Positions 8,397-17,068 of a DNA stretch of 64,000 bases are shown piece after piece. Each line of letters begins with the position of its first letter. Positions within the stretch are counted from its first letter, which is position 1. The DNA comes from Rhodospirillaceae bacterium (GTDB lineage: Bacteria; Pseudomonadota; Alphaproteobacteria; UBA8366; GCA-2717185), in NCBI GenBank assembly GCA_002717185.1, contig PBDC01000039.1:51404-115403 (forward strand). The letters run 5' to 3'. The notes under the pieces were generated by a model. It was given only the letters and a program-made list of their open reading frames with translations. It was not told the DNA's origin and did not search any database. The position numbers and the translations under genes are program-made.

Positions 8397-9071
8397 TTAC
8401 TCCTCGGAGGCACCCTCTTCTTCGCCTTCGGCCTCGCCTTCAGCCTCGCCTTCGCCGAGTTCCATATCTTCCTCACCTTCCTCGCCTTCCGTCTCTTCTT
8501 CGACGATAGTCGGCGCCGCAATGGTCGCAATCGTGAAGTCACGATCGGAAATCGTCGGCTCCACCCCGTCCGGCAGGCTGACATGGCTAAAATGGATACT
8601 GTCTCCAATATCCAGACCGGCAAGATCTACATCGACTTCCTGCGGGATGTTATCAACTGAACACAGTACCTCAATCGCGTAGCGCACCACGTTCAAGACA
8701 CCGCCACGCCGCAGGCCTTCCGATTCATCTTCGTTTAAGAAGCGGCATGGCACATCAACGGTCACTTTGGTTGCAGCTGTCACGCGCAGGAGATCAACAT
8801 GCTGAGGTATATCCGTGACAGGATGCAGTTGCACATCCCGGGGCAGCACACGCTCGACATCGTCATTAATCTTCACCTCGAACACTGTCGAGAAAAAAGT
8901 TCCGGCCTCCAAATGTTTTCGCAGTATCAGAGGATCGATGGAAATTACTTTGGGATCCTTTTTCGCCCCATAAATCACGCTGGGCACCCGCCCGGCGCGA
9001 CGCGTGGCCCGGGCGGCCCCCTTGCCGACCCGATCTCGAGCTTCCGCTTCGAGAATGTTCGCTTCGCTCAT
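8397..9071 (-). CDS. rplY: 50S ribosomal protein L25/Ctc
   Basis: The 224-residue protein is the long CTC-type L25: an N-terminal 5S rRNA-binding beta barrel (EAEARDRVGKGAARATRRAGRVPSVIYG) and a second TL5-type domain (VPCRFLNEDESEGLRRGGVLNVVR, IHFSHVSLPDGVEPTISDRDFTIATI). After residue about 185 it runs into a very acidic, low-complexity tail made of Glu, Gly and Ala repeats such as GEAEGEAEGEEEG. The ATG at 9071 has GGAGAG upstream. pth follows four bases downstream. Confidence 0.93.
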   Translation of the reverse strand: MSEANILEAEARDRVGKGAARATRRAGRVPSVIYGAKKDPKVISIDPLILRKHLEAGTFFSTVFEVKINDDVERVLPRDVQLHPVTDIPQHVDLLRVTAATKVTVDVPCRFLNEDESEGLRRGGVLNVVRYAIEVLCSVDNIPQEVDVDLAGLDIGDSIHFSHVSLPDGVEPTISDRDFTIATIAAPTIVEEETEGEEGEEDMELGEGEAEGEAEGEEEGASEE

Positions 9072-9166
9072 ATCGCTCTCCAATAGTGTAGTGGCACCTG
9101 CCTCCAGGGGGGTCGGCACCATTCGAGCCGCGTGCTACGCGGCTAAACGCGTTTCGTCAACAAAAA

Positions 9167-10102
9167 TCAGTCAAACAGGCTCGAAACAGACCGGTTTTCT
9201 GCAATTCGCAGGATCGCTTCAGCCAGCAGCGGCGCGATCGTGATCTGGCGGATATTGTGCGCAACCCTCATTGCTTCCGTCGCCTGAATGCTATCCGTAG
9301 TCACCAAACTCTCCAATGGTGACGCCGAAACTCGGGCCACCGCACCGCCTGACAGCACACCGTGCGTCGAATAAGCTTGAACCGATTTTGCTCCGTCCTG
9401 CATCAGCGCATCAGCTGCGTTGCACAAGGTTCCAGCTGAATCGACGATATCGTCGACTAGGATACAGCGTCGATCTTTGACATCGCCTATAATATGCATG
9501 ACCTCCGAAACTCCAGCCTTCTCGCGACGCTTGTCGATTATCGCAAGTTCGGCACCTAGCCGCTTGGCGATGGCCCGTGCCCGGACCACCCCGCCAACAT
9601 CTGGCGATACGATGACCAACTCTTCACCGTCGGCTCGGTTCTCTTCGATATCCTTCAGGAATACAGGTGCAGCGAACAGATTGTCGGTCGGCACGTCAAA
9701 AAAGCCCTGTATCTGCCCCGCATGTAAGTCCATCGTTAGCACTCGGTCGGCCCCAGCCGTCGTCACAAGATTCGCAACCAGTTTGGCCGATATGGGGGTC
9801 CGTGGGCCAGTCTTTCGGTCCTGCCTAGCGTAACCGTAATAGGGAATGACCGCGGTGATTCGTTGGGCAGAGCCGCGGCGCAGCGCGTCAATCGAGACAA
9901 GCAGCTCCATGAGATTGTCATTAGCCGGGTAGCTCGTCGACTGGATGATAAAAACGTCCTCGCCGCGAACATTCTCGAGGATTTCGACGAACACCTCGAG
10001 ATCCGAAAAGCGCCGAATTGCAGCCTTGGTCAAAGGCGTATTTAGACAAGCCGAAATTGCTTCGGCCAGCGGCCGATTGCTGTTGCCGCTCAGGATTTTC
10101 AT
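9167..10102 (-). CDS. prs: Ribose-phosphate pyrophosphokinase
   Basis: The 311-residue PRPP synthase makes 5-phosphoribosyl-1-pyrophosphate for nucleotide, histidine and tryptophan synthesis. It shows [41 protein letters not shown], the ATP-region [26 protein letters not shown], the metal/ribose-binding [20 protein letters not shown] and the PRPP loop [21 protein letters not shown]. The ATG at 10102 is followed directly by the conserved N-terminus; an in-frame extension to 10159 is unlikely. Length is typical of the class I enzyme. Confidence 0.94.
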   Translation of the reverse strand: MKILSGNSNRPLAEAISACLNTPLTKAAIRRFSDLEVFVEILENVRGEDVFIIQSTSYPANDNLMELLVSIDALRRGSAQRITAVIPYYGYARQDRKTGPRTPISAKLVANLVTTAGADRVLTMDLHAGQIQGFFDVPTDNLFAAPVFLKDIEENRADGEELVIVSPDVGGVVRARAIAKRLGAELAIIDKRREKAGVSEVMHIIGDVKDRRCILVDDIVDSAGTLCNAADALMQDGAKSVQAYSTHGVLSGGAVARVSASPLESLVTTDSIQATEAMRVAHNIRQITIAPLLAEAILRIAENRSVSSLFD

Positions 10103-10254
10103 ACCGGATCCTGTTTTTGTCCGAGCTTTACATAAAGCCGGAAGTTTGACCGCACTCACGAGTCTGACTCGAAGGCCAGCGACGTCTGTATATCAAGGAG
10201 GCAACGGCCTGTAAACGATTCCAGCTAGTAAGGCGCGTCTTCGCCTCAACGGCC

Positions 10255-11136
10255 CTATCGGACGCCCTCGGTGCGACCCATAGTCAACAGAACGTCGGCG
10301 ACACTATCAACCATGGCAAAGGTCACGTCATAGGCGAGCGACCCCCATTTCGAATGCACGCGCCCCTTTTCAACACTATTGGATTGCGTCATCTTACCAA
10401 TCTCGCTGCCGTTAGGTTCCAGAAAAATCCAATTTATTTCAATTGTTTCACGCTTCAGCGTTTGATCAGTGATTTCTACCTTACCGAAAATTTGGATAAC
10501 CGCATTTTCAGGATTGGCGGTAACCGGCAGCCCAGAATCTTTTAACACGGCAACAAAAGCATTCTTGAGCATCTCATTGCCATCACCAGGCGCGCCTTCC
10601 ACGGCGACAACAGCGACCAATGGCCACTCCTTGCGTGCCACCACCGGATATTTTGTCTGCAGAGTATTAGCGATTCGTGGAACAACGTCCTCCGATACCG
10701 TATTCAACGATGGAAGGCTCGCCGTTTTCCAGGCAATGCCTGAAACCGAACTGCTCGTCACAAGCTCTGTGACCACATCGCCCACAACATTAGTGACCGT
10801 CCATTTGATAGTTACTAAATTCTTGTCGCCGGCGGCCGGCGCAAGCACCATCTCCCCTTCCAACAAGAATGCGTTCTTCACCACGCTAGTGGTCGTGGCG
10901 GGCACGTTTACGCGACGTAGTTCCGCAGCCATTATCTCGGATAGTGGTCCCGCGACACCCGGCGGCGCGCCAATAATCGGCGCGACGACGATACCGGCAG
11001 CATCCAGCATAGCAACCAGTGGGCTCTCCGCCCCACTACCCAGCTCCGACTTGAACGGTTTCGGCAGCTGTCCGCAGCCTGCGAACAAGAGTCCAACCGC
11101 AAGGACCGAAGCCAATAGCGATTTAGAGCAAGACAC
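10255..11136 (-). CDS. Predicted lipoprotein of unknown function
   Basis: This 293-residue protein has a lipoprotein signal peptide: MSCSKSLLASVLAVGLLFAGC, with the lipobox LFAGC and the lipidated Cys21. The mature part includes GAESPLVAMLDAAGIVVAPIIGAPPGVAGPLSEIMAAEL, LEGEMVLAPA, IKWTVTN and VEITDQTLKRETIEINWIFLEPNGSEIGKMTQSNSV. The two alternating-strand repeats (around residues 100-130 and 210-250) suggest a duplicated beta domain. I do not recognise the family. It is on the same strand as prs but 150 bases upstream and probably has its own promoter. Confidence 0.75.
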   Translation of the reverse strand: MSCSKSLLASVLAVGLLFAGCGQLPKPFKSELGSGAESPLVAMLDAAGIVVAPIIGAPPGVAGPLSEIMAAELRRVNVPATTTSVVKNAFLLEGEMVLAPAAGDKNLVTIKWTVTNVVGDVVTELVTSSSVSGIAWKTASLPSLNTVSEDVVPRIANTLQTKYPVVARKEWPLVAVVAVEGAPGDGNEMLKNAFVAVLKDSGLPVTANPENAVIQIFGKVEITDQTLKRETIEINWIFLEPNGSEIGKMTQSNSVEKGRVHSKWGSLAYDVTFAMVDSVADVLLTMGRTEGVR

Positions 11137-11369
11137 AGCTCACCACCAAGCAGAGCAAACATAGCCCGATCATCTGAACCAGATACGGCATCGTGTCATT
11201 TAACCACTAATATTTGCGCTTCTATTTCGATTACAGATCACGAATGTATTTTGGTACTGAGATTTATCGGACAGTTTGCGACGTAATTTTTACCTGAACT
11301 ACACCAATGTTTTTGGTTGGCGTGCTAATGCGCGTAAATTATTATCAGCCGAATTTCGCAATTAATACA

Positions 11370-12164
11370 CTAGACGATCGCAATTGCAGAGATGCAGCGG
11401 CCATAATCCAGCTTGCCGTGCTTTGTCGCTCGCCGGTAGCTGTAGAACAGGTCCGCTTCGGCGCAAGTATCTCGCTCGAGGTCTTCAACACTTGCGATAT
11501 CAAGCGATTTTAATGTCTTGGCAACATAGCCTGGCAAATCGAACATAAAATGACCCGCACGGTTCGAGGGGATGAAAAATGCTTCATTCTCAGCACTTTC
11601 TTGCAGAAACTGATCTGGGAATTCCGGTCCAACCTCGTAGGACGCCTGCGCAATGGTTGGCCCGATTGCTGCCAAGGTCCGCCGCCGATCCGCACCTAGT
11701 GCTTCCATCGCCTCAACCACCGAGGGCAAAATTCCACCGACCGCACTTTTCCAACCAGCGTGGGCCGCGCCGATGACACAGGCCTCCTTATCCGCCAAAA
11801 GGACCGGTGTGCAGTCTGCACTGAGAACTCCAAGCGCCAAACCAGCACGGTCCGTCACCATGGCATCAGCGTGCGGCAGCGCGCCGCCGGCCCTAGGGCC
11901 GTCGACGTAAACCGTCGTTCGTCCATGAACTTGATAAACAGTGTTAAGAGCTTCACTGGGCAAACCGAAAAAACCTGCAACGCGACGTCGATTTTCGGTA
12001 ACGGAGCGTATCTCGTCCTTTGAACCAAGCCCAATATTCAGTGTTTTATATATCCCGTCACTGACCCCGCCATTTCGTGTGAAGAAGGCATGTCGAATGC
12101 GTCCCGTTCCCCCGAGCGAAACAGCTGTCAGATGAGGCAAATCATTCGCGTATTTAACTGTCAC
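11370..12164 (-). CDS. pgeF: Peptidoglycan editing factor PgeF (laccase-domain, YfiH/DUF152)
   Basis: The 264-residue protein is a member of the YfiH/PgeF multicopper-like family, which removes wrongly incorporated L-Ser from peptidoglycan precursors in E. coli and has purine nucleoside activity in other members. Key signatures are HAFFTRNGGVSDGIY, the Cys/His sites SADCTPVLLADKEACVIGAAHAGWKSAVGGIL, GPTIAQASYEVG and the terminal DTCAEADLFYSYRRA. The GTG at 12164 overlaps the TGA of the upstream methyltransferase gene (GTGA), with GAGGA immediately before it, so translation is probably coupled. Confidence 0.88.
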   Translation of the reverse strand: MTVKYANDLPHLTAVSLGGTGRIRHAFFTRNGGVSDGIYKTLNIGLGSKDEIRSVTENRRRVAGFFGLPSEALNTVYQVHGRTTVYVDGPRAGGALPHADAMVTDRAGLALGVLSADCTPVLLADKEACVIGAAHAGWKSAVGGILPSVVEAMEALGADRRRTLAAIGPTIAQASYEVGPEFPDQFLQESAENEAFFIPSNRAGHFMFDLPGYVAKTLKSLDIASVEDLERDTCAEADLFYSYRRATKHGKLDYGRCISAIAIV

Positions 12165-13240
12165 TCCTCAAATCCCGGCAGTTGCGACTGGCCCGCCCGA
12201 GTCAAGCAAAGCACTTTGAACAACGTGCCCATTTGATCCGGCGCAATCAAGCGCTCGACACCAGAGGCAATGCTGGCCGACTGCATAGGTGTCGCGTTTT
12301 TCCTGAGCGACGACGCGCGCAGCTCGATACCAAGCCGCTGAAGAAACTCACCCTGGGCGACAGGCCCCCAGACCGAAACATCGCTGTCCACTGAGCGCCG
12401 CAGCGCCGCGAAGTCAACGTGAACCGTCAAGTCTGCCTCGCCCGGCTCCTTGAGGACATCCTGCGGTTCATGCGCATGAATAGCCTGTAAAGTATCACCC
12501 AGAGCGCTCTCACAATATCCGTAATCGATAATCAACGCGGCCCCACCATCCGCGGCGATGCGCTCACCCAATGCCGCGGTGATCGTTAGCCCCAAGGGCT
12601 GAATTTCTGCGATGGCGCCTTCTAATGAAGCCGACTGAATATCCGGAGCAAGCAAATTCGCAAAGGGCGTAGTGCCGGCTGAGATCATAAACTGCAAGTC
12701 AGTTTCATCGCACCCGACAAGCCGTTCCCGCCAACCGCTTGACGTTCGGATGAACTGATGCACCGGTAGCGTGTCAAAAAACTCATTCGCGATGGCGAGT
12801 ATTGGTCCGTCTGGAACCGCTTCGAGAGACTCGCACCAAGTCGGATCGTAGACAGAAAGTTTATCAGCCTGACTGTTCCTCAGCACCGGGCTGGTTTCAA
12901 TCAACACGAGATTGGCTGCATCTAGAAACGCGGGAACTTGTGCCGCAGCACGCAAAGCATCCACCATCAGCGTCCCACGCCCCGGACCAAATTCGACCAG
13001 ATTGAAACGGACAGGTCTGCCAATTTTCTCCCAGACCACCACACTCCAAAGGCCGATCAACTCGCCAAAAATCTGGCTAATCTCCGGCGCAGTTATAAAA
13101 TCGCCGTCGCGGCCTAAAGGATCTCGTGTCGTGTAGTAGCCATGCTGCGGATGTCCGAGTGCGGTAGCCATGTAGTCCGCCACCGTCATTGGACCGGTCA
13201 TCGCGATCCGGCGTACTAGCAGATGCGCCAGCGCGTTCAC
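12161..13240 (-). CDS. MidA/NDUFAF7-type SAM-dependent methyltransferase
   Basis: The 359-residue protein belongs to the DUF185/MidA family. Mitochondrial NDUFAF7 methylates an arginine of a complex I subunit; the bacterial role is assumed to be similar but is unproven. Signatures are MTVADYMATALGHPQHGYYTTRDPLGRDGDFITAPEISQIFGEL, VEFGPGRGTLMVDALRA (SAM-binding), IANEFFDTLPVHQF and LIIDYGYCES. I place the start at GTG 13240, which overlaps the stop of lgt by the sequence GTGA; a longer frame to 13318 lies inside lgt. The lgt / methyltransferase / pgeF order with overlaps is a common alphaproteobacterial operon. Confidence 0.88.
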   Translation of the reverse strand: MNALAHLLVRRIAMTGPMTVADYMATALGHPQHGYYTTRDPLGRDGDFITAPEISQIFGELIGLWSVVVWEKIGRPVRFNLVEFGPGRGTLMVDALRAAAQVPAFLDAANLVLIETSPVLRNSQADKLSVYDPTWCESLEAVPDGPILAIANEFFDTLPVHQFIRTSSGWRERLVGCDETDLQFMISAGTTPFANLLAPDIQSASLEGAIAEIQPLGLTITAALGERIAADGGAALIIDYGYCESALGDTLQAIHAHEPQDVLKEPGEADLTVHVDFAALRRSVDSDVSVWGPVAQGEFLQRLGIELRASSLRKNATPMQSASIASGVERLIAPDQMGTLFKVLCLTRAGQSQLPGFEE

Positions 13241-14046
13241 GTCGCCGCCGTGGGAGGGCGCAGGATGGCGCGGCCTATAAGATAAGCGCCAAATACCAGC
13301 ATGGGCACCGACAGCCACTGCCCCCAGGTCGAACCGAAAACGAGGAGACCAATATATTCGTCCGGTTGTCGGACGGTCTCGACAACCATACGCGATAGTG
13401 CATAGCCGACCAGAAAGGTGCCGCTAATTAATCCTATCCTCCAACGCGCGCGCCAGATAAGCACCAGGCAAGACAAAAGGATTAGCAACACCAAACCTTC
13501 AAGAAATGCCTCATATAGTTGGCTCGGGTGCCTTGGGTTCGGCCCGGCATGCGGGAAGATCATCCCCCAAAATACATCCGTTTCGCGCCCCCAAAGCTCG
13601 CCGTTAATAAAGTTCGCGATACGGCCGAGCAGCAAGCCTATCGGCACCGTCGTCGCTATCACATCGGCCAACGCGAAGAAGACGATGCCGTGCCGACGGG
13701 CGAAAAGAATCATCGCAAGGATGACGCCGACGAGCCCACCATGGAACGACATACCTCCGTTCCACATCTGCAGAATCTCCAGTGGGTTCGCCAGGAAAAA
13801 GACAGGCTGGTAGAAAAACACGTAGCCGAACCGCCCGCCCAGAATTACGCCCAGAGTTCCCCAGATCAGAAAATCGTCTACCTGCCGTGGCGTCACCAGA
13901 TGCGGTTCGCGCCGCGCCAACCAAATCCCATAGCGCCACGCGCCGACTAGCCCGACGATGTAGGCCAGCGCATACCAGCGAATCGCCAGTGGACCAATTT
14001 GGAAAATTACCGGATCGAAATTTGGAAAGACAAAAGGTTCTGTCAC
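13237..14046 (-). CDS. lgt: Prolipoprotein diacylglyceryl transferase
   Basis: The 269-residue inner-membrane enzyme moves diacylglycerol from phosphatidylglycerol to the lipobox cysteine of prolipoproteins. It has about seven membrane segments. Signatures are AIRWYALAYIVGLVGAWRYG, GVILGGRFGYVFFYQP, WNGGMSFHGGLVGVI (with the essential His), and GRIANFINGELWGRETDVFWGMIFPHAGPNPRHPSQLYEAFLEG, which holds the conserved Asn, Glu and Arg. It starts two bases after the end of hldD. Confidence 0.94.
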   Translation of the reverse strand: MTEPFVFPNFDPVIFQIGPLAIRWYALAYIVGLVGAWRYGIWLARREPHLVTPRQVDDFLIWGTLGVILGGRFGYVFFYQPVFFLANPLEILQMWNGGMSFHGGLVGVILAMILFARRHGIVFFALADVIATTVPIGLLLGRIANFINGELWGRETDVFWGMIFPHAGPNPRHPSQLYEAFLEGLVLLILLSCLVLIWRARWRIGLISGTFLVGYALSRMVVETVRQPDEYIGLLVFGSTWGQWLSVPMLVFGAYLIGRAILRPPTAAT

Positions 14047-14048
14047 AG

Positions 14049-15032
14049 CTACCGGTAAGGATCGTTAGTGGCGAGGTAGTCCTGAACATAGAGGTAAACG
14101 CCGTCTTCCAGCGCCGTCGGCCGACGTTCGTAACCAGCATCGCGCAACCGCGCCATAGCCGCCTGTGTATGATACTGGTAGTGCTTGCGGATATGCTCAG
14201 GCGTGTCGAAGTACTCGATCACCGGCTCCCGCCTCATGGCCGCAAAGCAGGCCTGCGCCAAGTCAGAAAACGTCCGTGCCCTGCCGGTGCCAACATTGAA
14301 CAAGCCATTAACCGCTGGATTGTCGTGCAGCCAAAGCATGATATCAATGCAGTCCCCGACCCAAACGAAGTCCCGCTCCTGACCACCATTCGGATAACCT
14401 GGATGATGCGAGCGAAACAAGCGTGCCTTGCCCGTCTCGTCGATCTGCCGGTAAAGCTGGACAACGAGGCTCTCTTGGCCACCCTTGTGATACTCGTTTG
14501 GCCCATAAACGTTGAAAAATTTTAAACCGGCCCATTGTGGAGGCGCGATACCAGCGGTAGCGAGCGAGACTGCATCCATATCGAAAAGATGCTTAGACCA
14601 ACCATAGAGGTTCAGTGGGCGCAGCCGTGCCAGCGCCTCGATCTCTCCATCATCGTCGAACCCATTCACCCCGGCGCCATAAGTGGCCGCTGATGAGGCA
14701 TAGATCAACCGGACGTTATGCAGCGAACACCAGCGCCACAGCATCATCGACAGGTCGAAATTGTTGGTAAGGACGAACTCGGCATCGGCAGTAACGGTCG
14801 AAGAAGACGCCCCCATATGGAAAACAGCGTCTAGCCTCGCGCCCTCCGCTTCCAGCCACAGGGCCAATTCGTCCGGTGCGACAATATCGGCGACGGTATG
14901 TCTTTCAAGGTTGCGCGCTTTTTCGGGTGGCTCCAGCATGTCGCAGACAACAACCGGCGCAATGTCCCGCTCGCAAAGCGCGGCAACAAGATTGGAGCCG
15001 ATGAACCCCGCCCCGCCGGTTACCAAGATCAT
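14049..15032 (-). CDS. hldD: ADP-glyceromanno-heptose 6-epimerase
   Basis: This 327-residue extended SDR converts ADP-D-glycero-D-manno-heptose to the L,D form for the lipopolysaccharide inner core. It begins MILVTGGAGFIGSNLVAAL (Rossmann loop), contains HMGASSSTVTADAEFVLTNNF, the catalytic pair region NLYGWSKHLFD (Tyr-xxx-Lys), and LKFFNVYGPNEYHKGGQESL. I set the start at ATG 15032, where GGAG sits six bases upstream and the protein begins as in other HldD; a start at 15056 would add eight residues. kdsB elsewhere in the window also serves LPS core synthesis. Confidence 0.92.
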   Translation of the reverse strand: MILVTGGAGFIGSNLVAALCERDIAPVVVCDMLEPPEKARNLERHTVADIVAPDELALWLEAEGARLDAVFHMGASSSTVTADAEFVLTNNFDLSMMLWRWCSLHNVRLIYASSAATYGAGVNGFDDDGEIEALARLRPLNLYGWSKHLFDMDAVSLATAGIAPPQWAGLKFFNVYGPNEYHKGGQESLVVQLYRQIDETGKARLFRSHHPGYPNGGQERDFVWVGDCIDIMLWLHDNPAVNGLFNVGTGRARTFSDLAQACFAAMRREPVIEYFDTPEHIRKHYQYHTQAAMARLRDAGYERRPTALEDGVYLYVQDYLATNDPYR

Positions 15033-15165
15033 CACGCGCTCCATTGCTGCATCCAAGCCTTATATAGGCGAGGCATAGTCGTCGCGGCAAGACGGGTTGC
15101 GGGATTGCCGCAATATCGCCATATCTAGTAGGGGTTTTGACACGTTAACGAAAAAGAGGCTCGAC

Positions 15166-15468
15166 ATGCAGGTGGACAACCGGTTTCTCGACGATTTGGC
15201 CCGCGTCGCCAACGGCGCTACCGGAGCGCTCTCCGGCGTACGTGAGGAGGTTGAAGCACTGGTGCGCCAGCGGGCCGAACGCTTCCTGGCTGACATGGAC
15301 CTAGTCACGCGTGATGAATTCGAGGCCATCAAGGCAGTCGCCGCCAAAGCGAGGCTCGAGCAGGAAGCGCTCGAGGCCCGTGTCGCAGCCTTAGAGGCCG
15401 CACTCTTCGACCTACAAAAGTCAGCGCTAAAACCCCGCCGAACCCGGAAACCCGCCACTTCTGTATAG
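15166..15468 (+). CDS. ubiK: Ubiquinone biosynthesis accessory factor UbiK (BMFP/YqiC)
   Basis: A 100-residue protein with the BMFP/YqiC pattern: an N-terminal amphipathic stretch (NRFLDDLARVANGATGALSGVREEVEALVRQRAERFLADMDLVTRDEFEAIK) and a C-terminal coiled coil (ARLEQEALEARVAALEAALFDLQ) that drives trimerisation. UbiK binds UbiJ and supports the soluble ubiquinone-synthesis complex; some members aid membrane fusion in vitro. The ATG at 15166 has AGAGG upstream; a longer frame back to 15097 looks non-coding. It is divergent from hldD with a 133-base shared promoter region. Confidence 0.82.
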   Translation: MQVDNRFLDDLARVANGATGALSGVREEVEALVRQRAERFLADMDLVTRDEFEAIKAVAAKARLEQEALEARVAALEAALFDLQKSALKPRRTRKPATSV

Positions 15469-15726
15469 CAGCCTGCAAACCAAATTAGGTATTCTTTGCA
15501 GCCCTGGAGTGGTCACCAAACCGCTTTAAGCAACTACTACGCGTTTTTCTTATTTCGCCCTATAACCGCTTGCTTATGGCAAATCGCCTGTGGCACACTA
15601 GATCTTGTGGTAAGGTAACAGTATCTTATACAAAATGTCGTGTTTAGCGGGACAAACTATGTTGCGGATTGTGCATGAATATGGTCCCTGACTGGCTTTT
15701 TTCCGCGGTTGAAGAAAGATATCCAA
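15469..15726. other. Gap before ybjN-like gene, with a candidate promoter
   Basis: This AT-rich gap has no gene I can support. It contains an inverted repeat CTGCAAA / TTTGCAG about 15 bases apart just after ubiK. On the plus strand a promoter-like pair, TTGTGG at 15605-15610 and TATACA at 15627-15632 (16-base spacer), is placed to transcribe the ybjN-like gene about 95 bases further on. Confidence 0.35.
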
Positions 15727-16230
15727 ATGGCCTTCCTGACCGCTGAAGAGCACAGCTCGTCGAACAATCCCCTCGACATCATGGAAGACATCGTTCGCAC
15801 CAACGAATGGCTGTTCGACCGGTCGGCCGAGCATGAACTCCTGGTCGAAATGTCAGGACGGTGGTGCGACTACCGAATGTTCTTCGTCTGGCGCTACGAA
15901 GTGAAGGCGTTGTATTTCACCTGCTCGCTGGATATGAAAGTGACCCCTGAGAAACGGCCCGAAATCAGCGAGTTGCTGTCGCAGATCAATGAACGCATGT
16001 GGTTTGGTCATTTCGAGCTGTGTTCTGAGGCCGGCACGCCAATGTTCCGCCACACCATGCTGACCCGTGGATGGAACAATGTCACAGTCGAGCAGTTGGA
16101 AGACCTAGTCGAGATTGCTGTCAGCGAATGTGAGCGGTTCTATCCCTCCTTCCAGTATGTGCAGTGGGCCGGTTACAGCGCAACGCAGGCAATCGAAGCG
16201 ACGATGCTTGACCCTATCGGCGAGGCCTGA
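15727..16230 (+). CDS. YbjN domain-containing protein
   Basis: This 167-residue protein belongs to the YbjN family as it appears in alphaproteobacteria: NPLDIMEDIVRTNEWLFDRSAEHELLVEMSGRWCDYRMFFVWRYEVKALYFTCSLDMKV near the N-terminus and LSQINERMWFGHFEL and MLTRGWNNVTVEQLEDLVEIAVSECERFYPSFQYV later. The fold is related to type III secretion chaperones and the molecular role is unclear; E. coli YbjN affects motility and stress responses. I use the ATG at 15727, since the preceding MKKDIQ codons of a possible longer frame (15709) add nothing conserved. proC follows within 14 bases. Confidence 0.8.
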   Translation: MAFLTAEEHSSSNNPLDIMEDIVRTNEWLFDRSAEHELLVEMSGRWCDYRMFFVWRYEVKALYFTCSLDMKVTPEKRPEISELLSQINERMWFGHFELCSEAGTPMFRHTMLTRGWNNVTVEQLEDLVEIAVSECERFYPSFQYVQWAGYSATQAIEATMLDPIGEA

Positions 16231-16243
16231 GAAGCTCAATCCC

Positions 16244-17068
16244 ATGACCACGACAATGACACGACCCTTGCTACTCGTAGGCTGCGGCAAAATGGGCGGC
16301 GCGATGTTGGCTGGCTGGCGCAACTCAGGGATCGCGGCGGCCGGCGTCACAATCGTCGAACCGACCGGTGCCACTGACTTCGCTGACGCCCCAGACGTCA
16401 CAATTTGCGCCAGTGCCACCGAGCTTCCCGTCGATCTCAACCCCGAAGTAATCGTCTTTGCTGTCAAGCCGCAGCAGATGGACGACGTTGTGCCTGCCTA
16501 TTTGCGCTTCACCGGCAGTGATTGCGTCTTCCTCTCGATCGCGGCGGGTAAGACGATCGGCTATTTTGAAAAGCACGTTGGAGCGCAGGCCGGCATCATA
16601 CGAGCCATGCCAAATACGCCCGCGGCAATCGGCCAAGGCATCACCGTGTTGTGCCCGAACGGCAATGTCTCTGACGCGCAAGCGGCACTTTGCCAACAGT
16701 TAATGAAATCCGTCGGCGACGCGGTCACTGTTTCCGATGAGGGGCTCATCGATGCCGTCACCGCGGTTTCAGGCGGAGGACCGGCCTATGTGTTCCTGTT
16801 GATAGAATGCCTTAGCACCGCCGGAATTGCGGCTGGCCTGCCTAAAAACCTGGCAGAACAACTCGCGATGGCCACCGTAGCGGGTTCAGGCCAGTTGGCC
16901 CTTGCTAGCGATGAACCGCCTGCAAAACTGCGCGAAAACGTCACCAGCCCTGGTGGCACCACCCTGGAAGCGCTAAAGATCCTGATGGCCGGCGACAGCC
17001 TGCAGTTGCTAATAACTCGCGCCATAGCCGCGGCGACAGAACGTAGCCGCGAGTTGGCGGGAGATTAG
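16244..17068 (+). CDS. proC: Pyrroline-5-carboxylate reductase
   Basis: This 274-residue enzyme makes L-proline from pyrroline-5-carboxylate using NAD(P)H. It shows the Rossmann loop LLLVGCGKMGGAMLAGW, VFAVKPQQMDDVV, IRAMPNTPAAIGQGITVL and the C-terminal VTAVSGGGPAYVFLLIECLSTAGIAAGLP, followed by ATVAGSGQL and LRENVTSPGGTTLEAL. Two ATG codons five apart (16244 and 16259) both precede the first strand; I chose the first. Its stop overlaps the stop of the convergent MFS gene by a few bases. The ybjN-proC order recurs in alphaproteobacteria. Confidence 0.92.
   Translation: MTTTMTRPLLLVGCGKMGGAMLAGWRNSGIAAAGVTIVEPTGATDFADAPDVTICASATELPVDLNPEVIVFAVKPQQMDDVVPAYLRFTGSDCVFLSIAAGKTIGYFEKHVGAQAGIIRAMPNTPAAIGQGITVLCPNGNVSDAQAALCQQLMKSVGDAVTVSDEGLIDAVTAVSGGGPAYVFLLIECLSTAGIAAGLPKNLAEQLAMATVAGSGQLALASDEPPAKLRENVTSPGGTTLEALKILMAGDSLQLLITRAIAAATERSRELAGD

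Noticed and set aside
10231..10254. Short hairpin AGGCG...CGCCT between prs and the lipoprotein gene
   Set aside because: Only five base pairs and no T run on either strand; not a convincing terminator.
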